Shown here piece by piece: positions 36,054 through 44,093 of a DNA stretch of 64,000 nt. Position 1 is the stretch's first letter. Every line of letters begins with the position of its first letter. Both the position numbers and the translations under genes were made by a program. This DNA is from Flavobacterium sp. M31R6 (GTDB lineage: Bacteria > Bacteroidota > Bacteroidia > Flavobacteriales > Flavobacteriaceae). The notes below the pieces were generated by a model. That model did not search any database. It saw nothing but the letters and a program-made list of their open reading frames with translations, and had not been told where the DNA came from. The DNA is taken from assembly GCF_013284035.1 (NCBI RefSeq), contig NZ_CP054141.1:1054001-1118000 (forward strand). Direction: 5' to 3'.

Positions 36054-38128
36054 AAATTGCTATTTTTGGTCCCGAATCTACCGGTAAAACCACTTTGGCC
36101 ACACAACTCGCCGAATATTATAAAACGGTTTGGGTTCCCGAATTTGCACGCGATTATCTACAGGAAAAATTAGATAGCGGACGTGGTATTTGTGATATTG
36201 ATGATATGCTTCCCATTGCTTATGGTCAAACCAAATTGGAAAACGAAAGTGCATTAATTGCCAATAAATACCTTTTTTGCGACACCAATTTGCTTGTAAC
36301 TAAAGTGTTCTCTGAATTGTATTATAATTTTTGTGATTCTTTATTGGACAAGGCTGCCCGTGCCCATCAATATGATTTGTTTTTCCTGACGGATATTGAT
36401 GTGCCTTGGGAAGATGATGGTTTGAGAGACAGTCCTGAAGGTAGAGAAACAGTATTTGAAGTGTTTAAACAATCCTTGATTGATAATAAAAAGCCGTTTA
36501 TTACTATCTCTGGTAACAAGGAAACACGTTTGAAAAAAGCGGTAGCCATTATTGAAGATTTGACTAAGGCTTTGCAAATGGGATTCACTTCTCTCGATTT
36601 TTTGCAAATTTACGAGCACAGTATTCCTTTGGAAAAGATAAACAAGCAACTGGCCATTTTTAATGAAGGAATTTTAAAAAGTGTTTTGGTTCAACCAGCA
36701 ACTTTAAATGATGGGATTCTTAAATTATCGGAGGCTGAATTTGGGCAAAAGGCAACTTTTTTTGATGCGAATAAAAATGCATTCAAAATAAAGAAATTTG
36801 TTCCGGCATCAGGTGCTGCATCCAGAATGTTTAAATTTTTAACTACTTTTCTGAATGAATTTGATTTCGGAAATGAAACCATAAACGCCTACATCAACAG
36901 AAAAAAAGACACGGAATTATCTCTTTTTATTGTTGGGATGGATAAATTTTCTTTTTTTGAAGAAGTAGATAAAAAGCTGAAAGAAATATATCCAGATTTT
37001 AACTCTTTGAATCGCGATTATAAAAATTATTATTTTATAAAGACGCTGTTGTCTCCGGAATATTTCGATTTTGCCAATAAACCCAAAGGGATTCTTCCGT
37101 TTCATAAATATCCAACACATGTTGCAACGCCTATTGAAGAGCATTTGTATGAATGTGGTTTTTATGCTGCCTCCAATAATCAATCCAATTTACATCTAAC
37201 GGTTTCAGATAATCATCAATCACAATTTGAAGAAATTATCGAAAAGGTGAAAGGTGAAATCGAAGAAAAATCAAATACAAGTATAGAAGTGAGTTATTCG
37301 TATCAAAAAAAAGAAACGGATACCATTGCTGTAGATTTAAAAAATAAACCTTTTCGAAATGAAAAAGGGATGCTGGTTTTTAGGCCTGGGGGTCACGGTG
37401 CTTTGATTGAAAATTTAAATGCAATTGATGCCGATGTTGTTTTTATCAAAAATATAGACAATGTGATTCAAAATAATATTCAGCAAATATCTTTTTATAA
37501 AAAAGCATTAGGCGGAATCCTTTTAGAGTTGCAGCATCAAATTTTTGGGTATTTAAATGAATTGGATGCTCAGGAAATGACTGTAGAAAAAATTAGTGAA
37601 ATTTTATTTTTTCTAAAAAAAGAGTTGAATGTTGAATTGAATGATGATTTCCATAAATTTAAATTGAAGAACCAAATCAGCAAGCTAAAAGAGATACTAA
37701 ATAAACCGATTCGTGTTTGTGGAATGGTTAAAAATGAAGGAGAACCTGGTGGAGGACCATTTTGGGTGAGAGGAACTAATGGGAGGTTAAGTTTGCAGAT
37801 AGTAGAAACCTCACAGGTTGATTTGAGCAGCAAGCAACAATTGAAAATACTGGCTAGTGCCACTCACTTTAATCCAGTAGATCTAGTTTGCGGATTGAAG
37901 AATTACCAAGGTGAAAAATTCGATTTAAGACAGTTTATCGACCCAAATAGTGGTTTTATCGTGCATAAAAATCACGCGGGAATTGATTTGAAAGCATACG
38001 AACTACCTGGTTTATGGAATGGAGCTATGGCCAATTGGTTAACCGTTTTTGTCGAGGTTCCGTTGTTTACATTCAATCCGGTAAAAACTGTAAATGATTT
38101 ATTAAAACAAGCGCATCAACCGTTATAA
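36002..38128 (+). CDS. NadR-like nucleoside kinase fused to a DUF4301 domain
   Basis: One 708-residue frame. Residues 1-192 are a P-loop kinase of the NadR ribosylnicotinamide-kinase type: Walker A GPESTGKTT, then WVPEFARDYL and FFLTDIDVPWEDDG. Residues ~193-708 are DUF4301, starting MGFTSLDFLQIYEHS and including FVPASGAASRMFKFL and FRPGGHGALIENL, which suggest a nucleotidyl- or sugar-phosphate-like fold. Both domains have full length for separate proteins. The start at 36002 (MEENLEQL) is preferred; upstream in-frame codons overlap pnuC and encode no family sequence. In many relatives I would expect two genes, so the join is either a fusion or a lost stop. Confidence 0.82.
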   Translation: MEENLEQLSKSGASPIIKIAIFGPESTGKTTLATQLAEYYKTVWVPEFARDYLQEKLDSGRGICDIDDMLPIAYGQTKLENESALIANKYLFCDTNLLVTKVFSELYYNFCDSLLDKAARAHQYDLFFLTDIDVPWEDDGLRDSPEGRETVFEVFKQSLIDNKKPFITISGNKETRLKKAVAIIEDLTKALQMGFTSLDFLQIYEHSIPLEKINKQLAIFNEGILKSVLVQPATLNDGILKLSEAEFGQKATFFDANKNAFKIKKFVPASGAASRMFKFLTTFLNEFDFGNETINAYINRKKDTELSLFIVGMDKFSFFEEVDKKLKEIYPDFNSLNRDYKNYYFIKTLLSPEYFDFANKPKGILPFHKYPTHVATPIEEHLYECGFYAASNNQSNLHLTVSDNHQSQFEEIIEKVKGEIEEKSNTSIEVSYSYQKKETDTIAVDLKNKPFRNEKGMLVFRPGGHGALIENLNAIDADVVFIKNIDNVIQNNIQQISFYKKALGGILLELQHQIFGYLNELDAQEMTVEKISEILFFLKKELNVELNDDFHKFKLKNQISKLKEILNKPIRVCGMVKNEGEPGGGPFWVRGTNGRLSLQIVETSQVDLSSKQQLKILASATHFNPVDLVCGLKNYQGEKFDLRQFIDPNSGFIVHKNHAGIDLKAYELPGLWNGAMANWLTVFVEVPLFTFNPVKTVNDLLKQAHQPL

Positions 38129-38129
38129 A

Positions 38130-38531
38130 ATGGAAATTCAAACGATCCTCTCGGAGGTGAAATATAAAGCAGTAAGAAGTAGTGGCGCTGGAGGACAAAA
38201 CGTTAATAAAGTTTCGTCCAAAGTAGTGCTTACTTTTGACTTGTCTAGTTCTCAAGGATTTTCGCAGGAAGAAAAATTGCTGTTAGAAAACAATTTGCAG
38301 AATAGATTAACGGCGGATTTGATTTTAATCCTAAATTGCGATGAAGACCGAAGCCAACTCAAAAACAAAGAAATTGTTACCAAGCGTTTTTTGGAAATAA
38401 TAAAAAAAGGATTGCATGTTCCCAAAGAACGAAAGCCTACAAAAATTCCAAAGTCAGTAATCCGAAAGAGGATTAAGGATAAAAAAAGCCTGTCCGTAAC
38501 CAAACAAAATAGGAGGAAACCAGATTTTTAA
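38130..38531 (+). CDS. arfB: Alternative ribosome-rescue factor ArfB
   Basis: A 133-residue peptidyl-tRNA hydrolase-type protein. Contains the GGQ catalytic motif (SSGAGGQNVNKVSSKV, near residue 21) in a short release-factor domain and a basic C-terminal tail (KSVIRKRIKDKKSLSVTKQN) that enters the empty mRNA channel of stalled ribosomes. It begins one base after the stop of the fusion gene, so it is probably translated by reinitiation. Confidence 0.92.
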   Translation: MEIQTILSEVKYKAVRSSGAGGQNVNKVSSKVVLTFDLSSSQGFSQEEKLLLENNLQNRLTADLILILNCDEDRSQLKNKEIVTKRFLEIIKKGLHVPKERKPTKIPKSVIRKRIKDKKSLSVTKQNRRKPDF

Positions 38532-38540
38532 ATTTTTTCG

Positions 38541-38564
38541 CAATTCATAATTTATAATTCACAA
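38541..38564. repeat. 24 bp exact duplicate of 33896-33919
   Basis: The sequence begins CAATTCATAATTTATAATTC at both places and is identical over 24 bp. Here it lies directly upstream of the riboswitch promoter; the other copy precedes the PPTase gene. Confidence 0.7.
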
Positions 38565-38572
38565 TTTATAAT

Positions 38573-38580
38573 TAGTTTTG
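38573..38580 (+). promoter_or_regulatory. -7 box of the riboswitch-TonB receptor transcript
   Basis: TAGTTTTG, an exact TAnnTTTG match ending 2 nt before the P1 stem of the TPP riboswitch. A TTG -33 box was not seen. Confidence 0.65.
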
Positions 38581-38581
38581 C

Positions 38582-38667
38582 GTCGTCTCAAAGGGGTGCT
38601 CCAAATAACGAGCTGAGATCATACCCAAAGAACCTGGGCGGGTAATGCTGCCAAGGGAAAAAACGAC
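38582..38667 (+). promoter_or_regulatory. TPP riboswitch (THI element) before the TonB receptor
   Basis: P1 arms GTCGT (38582-38586) and ACGAC (38663-38667) enclose the conserved GGGGTGC, CTGAGA (38613-38618), ACCC, GAACCTG and GGGTAATGCTGCCAAGGGAA blocks of the thiamine-pyrophosphate aptamer. The 99 nt that follow have no obvious T-tract terminator. A small hairpin CGTAA-TTTT-TTACG ends one base before the ATG, so translation may be the controlled step. Confidence 0.95.
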
Positions 38668-38766
38668 AAAAAAAAATAGCGTGCAAACTATCTATTTGTT
38701 GTAGAACAATCATTTATTAATTTAAACAAAAGAATAATTCCCCCTTTTATTCGTAATTTTTTACGG

Positions 38767-40974
38767 ATGAAAAATTTATTTAGCTTTAAAAGCACCAACT
38801 TGAAAACGACTCAATTCTCAAAACGTTTTCTATTTTCTATTTTCTTTTCTATAACATCGTTACTCTCTTTTGCGCAAGTAAAAGACAGCACAAAAGTCAA
38901 TCAACTCGATGAAGTTTTGGTTTCGGCTATACGTGTGACCACAAAAACGCCTGTAACGTTCAGTAATTTGGATAAAAAAGACATTAAAGCCAGAAATTTA
39001 GGTCAGGATATCCCTATTTTGATGAATTATTTGCCTTCTGTGGTAACTACTTCGGATGCCGGAAATGGCGTGGGTTATACTGGAATTCGTGTGCGTGGTA
39101 GTGATGCTACCCGTGTGAATGTAACTATCAACGGAATTCCATACAACGATTCTGAAAGCCAAGGAACCTATTGGGTAAATATGCCTGATTTTGCGTCGTC
39201 GGTAGAGAGTTTGCAATTGCAACGCGGTGTGGGAACTTCTACAAATGGAGCTGCAGCTTTTGGCGCGAGTTTGAATATGTTGACCGATTCTTATTCAGAT
39301 AAGGCTTCGGGTGAAATTTCCAGTTCTTATGGAAGTTTTCATACGTTTAAAAATACCGTAAAATTCAGCACAGGTTTGATGAATGACCATTTTGAAATTG
39401 CTGGTCGTTTGTCTGCATTAAAGTCAGATGGATATGTGGATCGAGCGAGTTCTGATTTGAAGTCGTATTTTCTTCAAGGGACTTATGTAGGCAAAACAAC
39501 ATTAATCAAAGCACTGGCTTTTGGTGGAACCGAAAAAACGTACCAATCTTGGTTTGGCGTGGATGCAGCAACTTTAGAAAGTGACCGAACTTTCAATGCT
39601 GCCGGAATGTTTACAGATGAGTTTGGTAACATTCGTTTTTATAATAATCAAACCGATAATTACCAACAAGATCATTATCAATTGCATTGGAATGAAAGAA
39701 TTTCTGAAAATTGGAGTACGAATTTAGCATTTCATTATACAAAGGGTAAAGGATACTATGAGGAATATAAGGAAGATCAGGGTTTTACTGATTATGGTTT
39801 AGCACCAATTCCTGTTGCGCCAACTGTAAATACAACTGATCTTGTGCGTCAAAAATGGTTGGATAATGATTTTTATGGAACTACTTTTTCTGCCAATTAT
39901 AAAGAAGACAATTGGGACGTCATTTTAGGAGGTGGATGGAATAAATATCAAGGAGACCATTTTGGAAAAGTTATCTGGGCAAGATACGCTTCACAAACCG
40001 AGTTGGGTGATCATTACTATGATGATTTTGCTTCGAAAACGGATGGTAATATTTTTGCAAAAGCGAATTACAAAGTAGCTGATAAATGGAGTTTGTTCGG
40101 GGATTTGCAATTGCGAAATGTTACGTATAAAGCCAATTCGTCAGAAACAGGTTTGGTGGATGATAATTTTAATTTCTTTAATCCAAAGGCGGGAGTGACT
40201 TATGAATTAAACAAAATGAATAGTTTGTATTTTTCATATGCGAGAGCCAACCGTGAACCAAACAGAACGGATTATGAAAATGGAAGTCCGAAACCGGAAA
40301 AGCTAAATGATTTTGAATTGGGATGGCGATATCATTCGGATAAAATTAAGCTGAATGCCAATGCCTATTACATGAAATACCAAGATCAATTGGTTTTGAC
40401 GGGAGAATTGAATGATGTAGGTGCGCCAATAAGAGCCAATAGTGGTGACAGTTACAGGCTCGGAGTGGAGTTGGATGCAACTTTTCAGCTTTCGGAAAAA
40501 TGGGTGTTGCAACCGAATGTGACTTTGAGCCAAAATAAAAACAGAGATTTCTATTTTACAAGAGACGGTGTTCTGCAAAATTTAGGAAATACCAATATTG
40601 CTTATTCTCCAGATGTAGTTGCTGGAAATCGTTTAGGATTTACACCTATTAAAGATTTTCAAATATCCTTGTATTCCAAGTTTGTTGGAGAACAGTATAT
40701 GGCAAACATCGATTCGGAAGGGTCAAAACTGGATAGTTATTTTGTAAATGATTTGAATGTGTCGTATGAGTTTAAACCAAAAAGTATTTTTAAGTCGATT
40801 TTGGTTACAGCTTTAGTCAATAATATTTTTGATTTGAAATATGTCAGCAATGGATATTTCTATACTTATGATGATGACTACAGCAATCCACCTGCGATAA
40901 AAACAATTGAGGGAGCTGGGTATTATCCTCAAGCGGGGATTAATTTCTTGGTTGGACTGAGTTTGAAGTTTTAG
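38767..40974 (+). CDS. TonB-dependent outer-membrane receptor, probable thiamine uptake
   Basis: A 735-residue receptor: signal peptide (ending SLLSFAQ), TonB box region with LDEVLVSAIRV, plug domain (about 60-165, with RVRGSDATRVNVTINGIPYN and LQLQRGVGTSTNG), then a 22-strand barrel ending LVGLSLKF. The ligand is inferred from the TPP riboswitch in its leader, matching known Bacteroidota omr genes for thiamine. Its own transcript is monocistronic and ends in element C territory. Confidence 0.9.
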   Translation: MKNLFSFKSTNLKTTQFSKRFLFSIFFSITSLLSFAQVKDSTKVNQLDEVLVSAIRVTTKTPVTFSNLDKKDIKARNLGQDIPILMNYLPSVVTTSDAGNGVGYTGIRVRGSDATRVNVTINGIPYNDSESQGTYWVNMPDFASSVESLQLQRGVGTSTNGAAAFGASLNMLTDSYSDKASGEISSSYGSFHTFKNTVKFSTGLMNDHFEIAGRLSALKSDGYVDRASSDLKSYFLQGTYVGKTTLIKALAFGGTEKTYQSWFGVDAATLESDRTFNAAGMFTDEFGNIRFYNNQTDNYQQDHYQLHWNERISENWSTNLAFHYTKGKGYYEEYKEDQGFTDYGLAPIPVAPTVNTTDLVRQKWLDNDFYGTTFSANYKEDNWDVILGGGWNKYQGDHFGKVIWARYASQTELGDHYYDDFASKTDGNIFAKANYKVADKWSLFGDLQLRNVTYKANSSETGLVDDNFNFFNPKAGVTYELNKMNSLYFSYARANREPNRTDYENGSPKPEKLNDFELGWRYHSDKIKLNANAYYMKYQDQLVLTGELNDVGAPIRANSGDSYRLGVELDATFQLSEKWVLQPNVTLSQNKNRDFYFTRDGVLQNLGNTNIAYSPDVVAGNRLGFTPIKDFQISLYSKFVGEQYMANIDSEGSKLDSYFVNDLNVSYEFKPKSIFKSILVTALVNNIFDLKYVSNGYFYTYDDDYSNPPAIKTIEGAGYYPQAGINFLVGLSLKF

Positions 40975-40993
40975 AAAATAATATCTTGGTCAC

Positions 40994-41116
40994 GCGTGAA
41001 GGATGGAAGCAAGTTACCGAAGTAACGCGGACAGCCTGACACCATAAAGAAAAGGGAGCGGCTCACCAGTGCGATGAGTAGCTCCCTTTTCTTTATGGTG
41101 GCACGCCCAAAAGGAC
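40994..41116 (-). repeat. Family 1 dispersed hairpin element, copy C
   Basis: Begins at the base after the stop codon of the Rieske-like lipoprotein gene and reads in its direction. 5' box GTCCTTTTGGGCGTGCCA is identical to copy D. Hairpin 1 arms are CACCATAAAGAAAAGGGAGC and GCTCCCTTTTCTTTATGGTG, a 20 bp stem. Hairpin 2 is GTTAC-TTCG-GTAAC where other copies have GCTAC-TTCG-GTAGC, a compensated C-G to T-A change. Confidence 0.85.
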
Positions 41117-41539
41117 TTAATTATAAATACGAATAAGGGTTTCACTTATTACTTGTACGCGGTATTGTTTCATTGGGTAAGTCGCTGCTGTAGTTGCTTG
41201 ACCGGTGAAAAGATTGTATTCTTTTTTGTCACAAGAACAAACGGCGTTGATCCCATTGATAGTCATTGTTGAGCAAGAACTTAATTCTTGATTAGGGCAA
41301 GCAGCATCAAAAGCATTGTAGCCACTTCCTGTATAGATGACAATTATGCCTCTAGCACCCGCATCAGCATAATAAATTGGATTACTAACGTACTTTAAGT
41401 TTGAATAAAGAGGAAAGTTCAGATTCAAGTCTACTGAGAAAGAATAATTGGGTATATATGGGTTTTTATTGGAGTTTTCATTGTTGCTGCATCCCAGGAA
41501 AAAAAGCGAGATAATAATTATAAGGAAGTATTTTTTCAT
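41117..41539 (-). CDS. Rieske-like lipoprotein lacking the histidine ligands
   Basis: A 140-residue lipoprotein with lipobox LFFLGC. The second half resembles a Rieske domain: YNAFDAACPNQ then, after a loop, VCSCDKKEYNLFTGQ. In true Rieske proteins these positions read CxH and CxxH; here both His are missing and an extra Cys pair is present. It may therefore bind a metal differently, form disulfides, or bind nothing. The function is unknown. The start ATG is at 41539. The gene is convergent with the TonB receptor across element C. Confidence 0.65.
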   Translation of the reverse strand: MKKYFLIIIISLFFLGCSNNENSNKNPYIPNYSFSVDLNLNFPLYSNLKYVSNPIYYADAGARGIIVIYTGSGYNAFDAACPNQELSSCSTMTINGINAVCSCDKKEYNLFTGQATTAATYPMKQYRVQVISETLIRIYN

Positions 41540-41616
41540 GTCAAAAATTAAGTGTAAACTATTAGCGAAACAAATTTAATTTATTTAACTTTGAATTTGT
41601 TATGATTAACATATAA

Positions 41617-41649
41617 TTGTAAACTAAAAACAAAAATATACTATCTTTG
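41617..41649 (+). promoter_or_regulatory. greA promoter
   Basis: TTG (41617-41619), 22 nt spacer, TATCTTTG (41642-41649). Both boxes are exact. Transcription should begin near 41655, leaving about 50 nt of leader. Confidence 0.75.
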
Positions 41650-41654
41650 TGGAA

Positions 41655-41682
41655 AGAAATCCCGTCCTGATGGGATTTTTTC
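41655..41682 (+). terminator. Terminator-like hairpin in the greA leader
   Basis: AAATCCC (41657-41663) pairs with GGGATTT (41672-41678) around an 8-base loop and runs into six T. It lies between the greA promoter and the greA ATG, so it could stop most transcripts before the gene. Confidence 0.6.
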
Positions 41683-41705
41683 TATTTTATATAAATGACG
41701 AAATT

Positions 41706-42182
41706 ATGAGCGCAATATCTTATTACACAGCGGAAGGATTAAAAAAATTAAGAGACGAATTAGATTATTTAAAAAGTGTGATGCGCCCAAAGGCATCTGC
41801 AGATATAGCTGAGGCAAGAGATAAAGGAGATTTATCGGAGAATGCAGAATATGACGCAGCCAAAGAAGCCCAAGGAATGCTTGAAATGAGAATTGCAAAA
41901 TTGGAAGAGGTGCATTCTAATGCAAGATTAATTGATGAAACACATTTGGACCTTTCTAAAGTGTTGGTTTTGTCGATTGTGAAAATCAAAAACCAAACCA
42001 ATGGAATGGAAATGAAATACACATTGGTAGCCGAAAGTGAAGCTGATTTGAAAACTGGTAAAATATCGGTTACTTCTCCTATCGGGAAAGGTTTATTGGG
42101 TAAAAAAGTAGGCGAAGTTGCTGAAATTACAGTGCCTAACGGTGTATTAAAATTTGAAATTCTTGAGATTTCAAGAGAATAG
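41706..42182 (+). CDS. greA: Transcription elongation factor GreA
   Basis: Rescues backtracked RNA polymerase by stimulating transcript cleavage. From the ATG at 41706 it has 158 residues: the antiparallel coiled coil (LKKLRDELDYLKSVMRPKASADIAEARDKGDLSENAEYDAA region in short) with the acidic tip residues DLSENAEYD near 40, then the FKBP-like C-terminal domain ending VLKFEILEISRE. The longer in-frame ATG at 41649 overlaps the promoter and is rejected. 57 nt separate it from the HIT gene. Confidence 0.95.
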   Translation: MSAISYYTAEGLKKLRDELDYLKSVMRPKASADIAEARDKGDLSENAEYDAAKEAQGMLEMRIAKLEEVHSNARLIDETHLDLSKVLVLSIVKIKNQTNGMEMKYTLVAESEADLKTGKISVTSPIGKGLLGKKVGEVAEITVPNGVLKFEILEISRE

Positions 42183-42239
42183 TTTTTAATTGTTAAATCG
42201 TTTATCTAAATAATCGATTTTAGAAATAAATCAATCAAA

Positions 42240-42629
42240 ATGAGTTCTATTTTTAAAAAAATAATCGACGGAGAAATCCCTTGTTACAAAGTAGCAGAGG
42301 ATGAAAATTTCTTGGCTTTTCTAGATGTTAACCCAAATGCAAAAGGACATACACTTTGTATTCCTAAGAAAGAAGTAGACAAGTTTTTTGATATTGAAGA
42401 TGATTTGTATCTTGGATTGATGGCTTTCTCAAAAAAGGTAGCCATAGCGCTAGAAAAAACAGTGCCTTGCTTACGAGTAGGAATGGCGGTGATAGGTCTT
42501 GAAGTACCTCATGCACATGTTCACCTAATTCCTTTGAATGAAATGGGAGAAATGACATTCAGACACAAAGTAAGTTTGACTAAGGAGGAGTTTGAATCTT
42601 TGGCGAAAAGTATTCAAGCAAATTTATAA
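42240..42629 (+). CDS. HIT family nucleotide hydrolase/transferase
   Basis: A 129-residue histidine-triad protein: IIDGEIPCYKVAEDENFLAF at the N-terminus in short form and the triad HAHVHLIP near residue 90. Bacterial HIT proteins hydrolyse nucleoside phosphoramidates such as aminoacyl-AMP. It is the second gene of the greA operon, a common pairing in this phylum, and is followed by a clear terminator. Confidence 0.92.
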   Translation: MSSIFKKIIDGEIPCYKVAEDENFLAFLDVNPNAKGHTLCIPKKEVDKFFDIEDDLYLGLMAFSKKVAIALEKTVPCLRVGMAVIGLEVPHAHVHLIPLNEMGEMTFRHKVSLTKEEFESLAKSIQANL

Positions 42630-42646
42630 AATAATATAGGACTAAG

Positions 42647-42690
42647 AACACGAATCTTTTAAGGAGTAATTTAAAAGGTTCGTGTTTTTT
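42647..42690 (+). terminator. Terminator of greA-HIT
   Basis: AACACGAATCTTTT pairs with AAAAGGTTCGTGTT around a 12-base loop and is followed by TTTTTT. It ends one base before the first in-frame ATG (42692) of the next gene, so that ATG cannot be the start on an independent transcript without overlap. Confidence 0.85.
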
Positions 42691-42712
42691 TATGCCTAAA
42701 AAAGTAATGGTT

Positions 42713-43879
42713 ATGAGGTGCATGTTTTTATTTTTGATGTTTACTGTTGTCAGTTTTGGCCAAACCAAAGGAATTTATGATTTGGTTGATGCTAAAGTGG
42801 ACAGAATTCCCAATGATTTAAGCAAAACAACTGTTGGAATCGCAGAATATATAAACGCTAATTTCAAATCTGAAAATGATAAAGTAAGAGCAGCTTTTTA
42901 TTGGACAGCCTCAAACATCAGGTATGATATTGAGAATATAGAATCCATTGATTACAAAGAGATTTCTCAGGATAAAATAAAAAACGCGGTGCTAACCAAA
43001 AAAGGAGTTTGTATCCATTATGCTGAGGTTTTTAATGATATTGCCAAAAAAGTGGGAGTCAAATCCTATCTCGTTTACGGATATACCAAGCAAAATGGGA
43101 AAGTAGATATACTGGCACATGCTTGGTGTGCCACTAGAATTGACAATGTTTGGTGGCTTTTTGATCCCACTTGGGGAGCGGGTTATGTTGATAAAAAGAA
43201 GTTTTTTAAGAAAATAAACAATCTCAATTATAAGGTTGCTCCAAGTCAATTTATCGCATCACATATGCCTTTTGATTATTTATGGCAGTTTTTAAATTAC
43301 CCAATTACCAATCAAGAATTTATTGAGGGGAAAACCCAGTTGAATAAAGCCAAGCCTAATTTTGATTTTTCAACTCAAATTGCGGAGTATGATAATATGT
43401 CGGATTTGGATAAAGCAAGAACGACTTTAATTCGAATGGAGAAAAATGGAATCAAAAACAAATTGATTCAAGAGATGGCTCTTTCGATAAAAAGTGACGT
43501 TGCTGCCCTGCAGAATAATGAAGCAATGGATAAAATGCAGGCAATCAGTGATGATTACAATCAAGCCATCGCAATGTTTAATGATTTTATTTATTATCGG
43601 AATAATAGATTCAAACCAGTCTTGCCAGACGAAGAGATTAAAGCTATGATTGAATCTCCAAAACAGAAAATAATGGATTGTCAAAGCCGCATTTATAAAA
43701 TTGGTACTTATAATGACAGCAATACTGCAAGTGTAAAATCATTAAAAAATTCTATCATTGATGTTCTCAAACATATCGAAGTACAAGAAAAATTTGTAAA
43801 CGACTATTTAAGCAAAAGTAAATCTGGGAGAAAAGGAATGTTTAGCACGACGACTTTTTTCGGAATCCCGGTTAGATAA
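42713..43879 (+). CDS. Exported transglutaminase-like protein
   Basis: A protein of about 388 residues. Signal peptide MRCMFLFLMFTVVSFGQ, then a transglutaminase core (about 30-165) with the catalytic Cys in KGVCIHYAEVF, His in AHAWCATRI and Asp in WWLFDPTWGAGY. The C-terminal ~220 residues are helical and unrecognised. Bacterial members act as peptidases or amidases rather than cross-linkers; the substrate is unknown. Other possible starts are 42692, 42707 and 42722; 42713 and 42722 keep a normal signal peptide. Confidence 0.8.
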   Translation: MRCMFLFLMFTVVSFGQTKGIYDLVDAKVDRIPNDLSKTTVGIAEYINANFKSENDKVRAAFYWTASNIRYDIENIESIDYKEISQDKIKNAVLTKKGVCIHYAEVFNDIAKKVGVKSYLVYGYTKQNGKVDILAHAWCATRIDNVWWLFDPTWGAGYVDKKKFFKKINNLNYKVAPSQFIASHMPFDYLWQFLNYPITNQEFIEGKTQLNKAKPNFDFSTQIAEYDNMSDLDKARTTLIRMEKNGIKNKLIQEMALSIKSDVAALQNNEAMDKMQAISDDYNQAIAMFNDFIYYRNNRFKPVLPDEEIKAMIESPKQKIMDCQSRIYKIGTYNDSNTASVKSLKNSIIDVLKHIEVQEKFVNDYLSKSKSGRKGMFSTTTFFGIPVR

Positions 43880-43923
43880 GAGCGCTTGCTGCTTCAGGTG
43901 ACAGTATTTTGTCAGACGAATTG

Positions 43924-44070
43924 TTAAACATATAAGTCATATAAGTTTTTAGTCGAAACAAATGAAGTAAAATTAAAAGTTCATTCAAGTAAAGATATTT
44001 GACTTATATTCTCTTTTTAACGACTAAGCGAATAAACAGTTTTAAAAAACTTATGTGACTTATATGTTAA
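43924..44070. repeat. Long inverted repeat, ACATATAAG type
   Basis: Left arm TTAAACATATAAGTCATATA (from 43924) and right arm ending at 44070 (AACTTATGTGACTTATATGT) are nearly complementary, with an inner AGTCG/CGACT pair. It fills the gap between two converging genes. A shorter relative is at 47567-47648. Confidence 0.65.
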
Positions 44071-44093
44071 AAATTAAATATAGCTGATAAAAT

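Noticed and set aside
41649..41705. Longer GreA start at 41649
   Set aside because: This ATG sits in the -7 promoter box and leader hairpin, upstream of the expected transcription start.
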